NCBI RefSeq assembly: GCF_003255815.1
Contig: NC_037683.1
Span: forward strand, 81,463,790-81,527,789
From: Theropithecus gelada
Lineage: Eukaryota > Chordata > Mammalia > Primates > Cercopithecidae
Direction of reading: 5' to 3'
Length of the DNA: 64,000 nucleotides
The position numbers and the translations under genes were made by a program. This document shows, piece after piece, positions 62,657 through 64,000 of the stretch; position 1 is the stretch's first letter; every line of letters starts with the position of its first letter. The notes beneath the pieces were generated by a model. The model was not told the origin of the DNA and made no database searches. It was given only the letters and a program-made list of their open reading frames with translations.

Positions 62657-64000
62657 AAATTTATGAGCCTTCTCATTCTATTTATTTGCTGTGTCCTGTC
62701 TTGTCATTCTGTGGCCACGGCCTCATGCCATTATTTGTGTTTATTCCTGTTTCCAATGTTTTAGGTTAGATCAAAGTGCAAATTCACAAAGGAACCAGTG
62801 AAAAATGAAAACAGAAGGAAAACTCCTGATGTGTAGGGTGAAGAGAACATTCTGTCTTCAGAAATCAGAGCAAGAAAAATGGAAGGTGAAACATGTTCCA
62901 GGGCACCAGTCAGAGCTCCACAAGGCTGTCTGCCCTGGGAAACGGTGCAAGATTAGAAGGAGGCACTGGGGGTATTATCGCAAGCAGCAGCTTGCCCCTT
63001 AGTAACCCCTGTCCTCCACAGGCCAGGCTGCAATGTTTTGTATAAATGCTGGTACTGTACACTGAACATCAGGGACCTCTACACCCCTCACAAATAGCAA
63101 ATGCAGTTACGACGCCAGAAACACAATGGTATCAAATTGTTTAAAAACTCTACAATAAATGATCCAATATTCTTTCTCTATGATTTTGTAATATTAAAAA
63201 AATCCACTCAAAGTCAGAAATCAAATGACAGAAAGAGAGAGAGAAATAAAACAATAGCCAGCCTTAATGTCTCTTATGGTACCACTTTAAAAGATTTCTT
63301 TCGGGGGGAAAACAATTCATGCTTTTTCAACTGATAATCTGCAATTTGAACATGAGATATGGTGATTTTATACAGCACAACTCTTATTACTACTACTAAT
63401 TTATCTTTGAACATGAATTGATTAAATACAGCTGCCATGATATTTGTAGTACATCTTTTCTATTACATTAATCTCCATCCCACTCTTTTTTATGAGATAA
63501 GTAAAAGTTCCTTTTGAGTGAGAGATTGGAAAACCAGTATTCCTTCTGCTAAATAAAGCAGAACCTCAAGAATGCTAGCTTTTAGAAATGGGTGAAAGGA
63601 GCCATCCTTAAAACACACTTAAGTCCAACTAGTTTTCAATAGCAAAAGACCCAAAGGGAAAGCTAGAGGGTTTAAGGTCTTCAGTCTCATCCAGATCAGA
63701 TTCCCATAGGAAAGAATCACAAATATTCAAGTGTTCCAAATCTGCTGGGGAAACCTAACTGCTTTAAGAAAAAAAAAAATCTCTCCCCAATCCTGATAGA
63801 AAATGATTTCTAAACCATACTTTGTTGAACCAACTGAAATTTTTTCAAGTAAGATGTCCATGTTAGCAAATTTCCTTCTGAAACACTGCTTAGTAGATTT
63901 AATATATTAAGAGGTTTATATATAATTCACTCTCACCTTAGTATGAATTAGTTTACTCACCCTCCCTCCTTACAAAAAGCTTGGATTTATGGACTGAAGG

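Larger units (their letters stand above)
52410..64000 (-). other. DOCK8: DOCK8 intron 5' of e1 (at least 11.6 kb, continues outside)
   Basis: No DOCK8 exon is recognisable in this stretch. It contains L2 and MIR pieces (53030-53475), an L2 stretch (about 55105-55560), six Alus, a MER5A split by a young Alu and, on the opposite strand, the ANGPTL-like exon relics. 56100-57500 and 62840-64000 show nothing else I can assign. Confidence 0.75.

Noticed and set aside
62760..63002. TTTTAG followed by a short open stretch (VRSKCKFTKEPVKNENRRKT), considered as ANGPTL exon 3 or fibrinogen exon relic.
   Set aside because: No residue pattern specific enough to the family; stops follow soon. Not supportable without a profile search.
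63950..64000. Minus-strand GTGAGT at the window edge, considered as the donor of the exon before e1.
   Set aside because: The residues before it do not resemble the preceding DOCK8 exon, which I recall as ending near NTTYR, and the phase does not fit.

Overview
The window is nuclear DNA from a primate, almost certainly an Old World monkey (macaque/baboon/vervet group). Two young Alu copies (50987-51277 and 61362-61667) carry the substitutions I associate with cercopithecid AluY subfamilies, such as CTCAAGCC near the 5' end and CTAGCCGGG. The coding sequence is nearly identical to human DOCK8 as I recall it, with about 1-2% amino-acid differences.

The window holds one protein-coding gene, read entirely on the minus strand: an internal segment of DOCK8, a guanine-nucleotide exchange factor for CDC42. 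I placed 18 consecutive coding exons (e1-e18 in transcript order, 52292-52409 down to 768-897). All have GT/AG borders and compatible phases. They total 2,471 coding bases, roughly residues 561-1383 of the ~2,099-residue protein. Exons e1-e5 make the DHR-1 (C2-like, lipid-binding) domain, e6-e18 the helical region and linker towards DHR-2. The exons before e1 and after e18, including the catalytic DHR-2, lie outside the window.

Introns are dense in Alu (more than 30 copies). A 3.7-kb antisense L1 fragment at 7240-10990 is itself interrupted by three Alus. There are also MIR, L2, MER5A and other old repeats, and several microsatellites: a 0.46-kb GGT/GAT minisatellite, CTA/ATA, CTG, and two GT/GC tracts that could form Z-DNA. 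A 268-bp imperfect palindrome lies at 24438-24705.

The most interesting object is in the large intron upstream of e1 (52410 to beyond 64000). On the plus strand, antisense to DOCK8, is a decayed gene of the angiopoietin-like family. Its first exon (57568-58037) has a DDINVLSHGLLQLG motif, a leucine/glutamine-rich coiled coil and a GTGAGT donor. A second exon relic (about 60598-60695) matches the second coiled-coil exon of ANGPTL3/ANGPTL4. ANGPTL3 is known to sit antisense in an intron of DOCK7, and ANGPTL8 antisense in an intron of DOCK6. This relic therefore suggests that the third paralogue, DOCK8, also once hosted a nested ANGPTL gene, now broken by frameshifts and stops in this primate.
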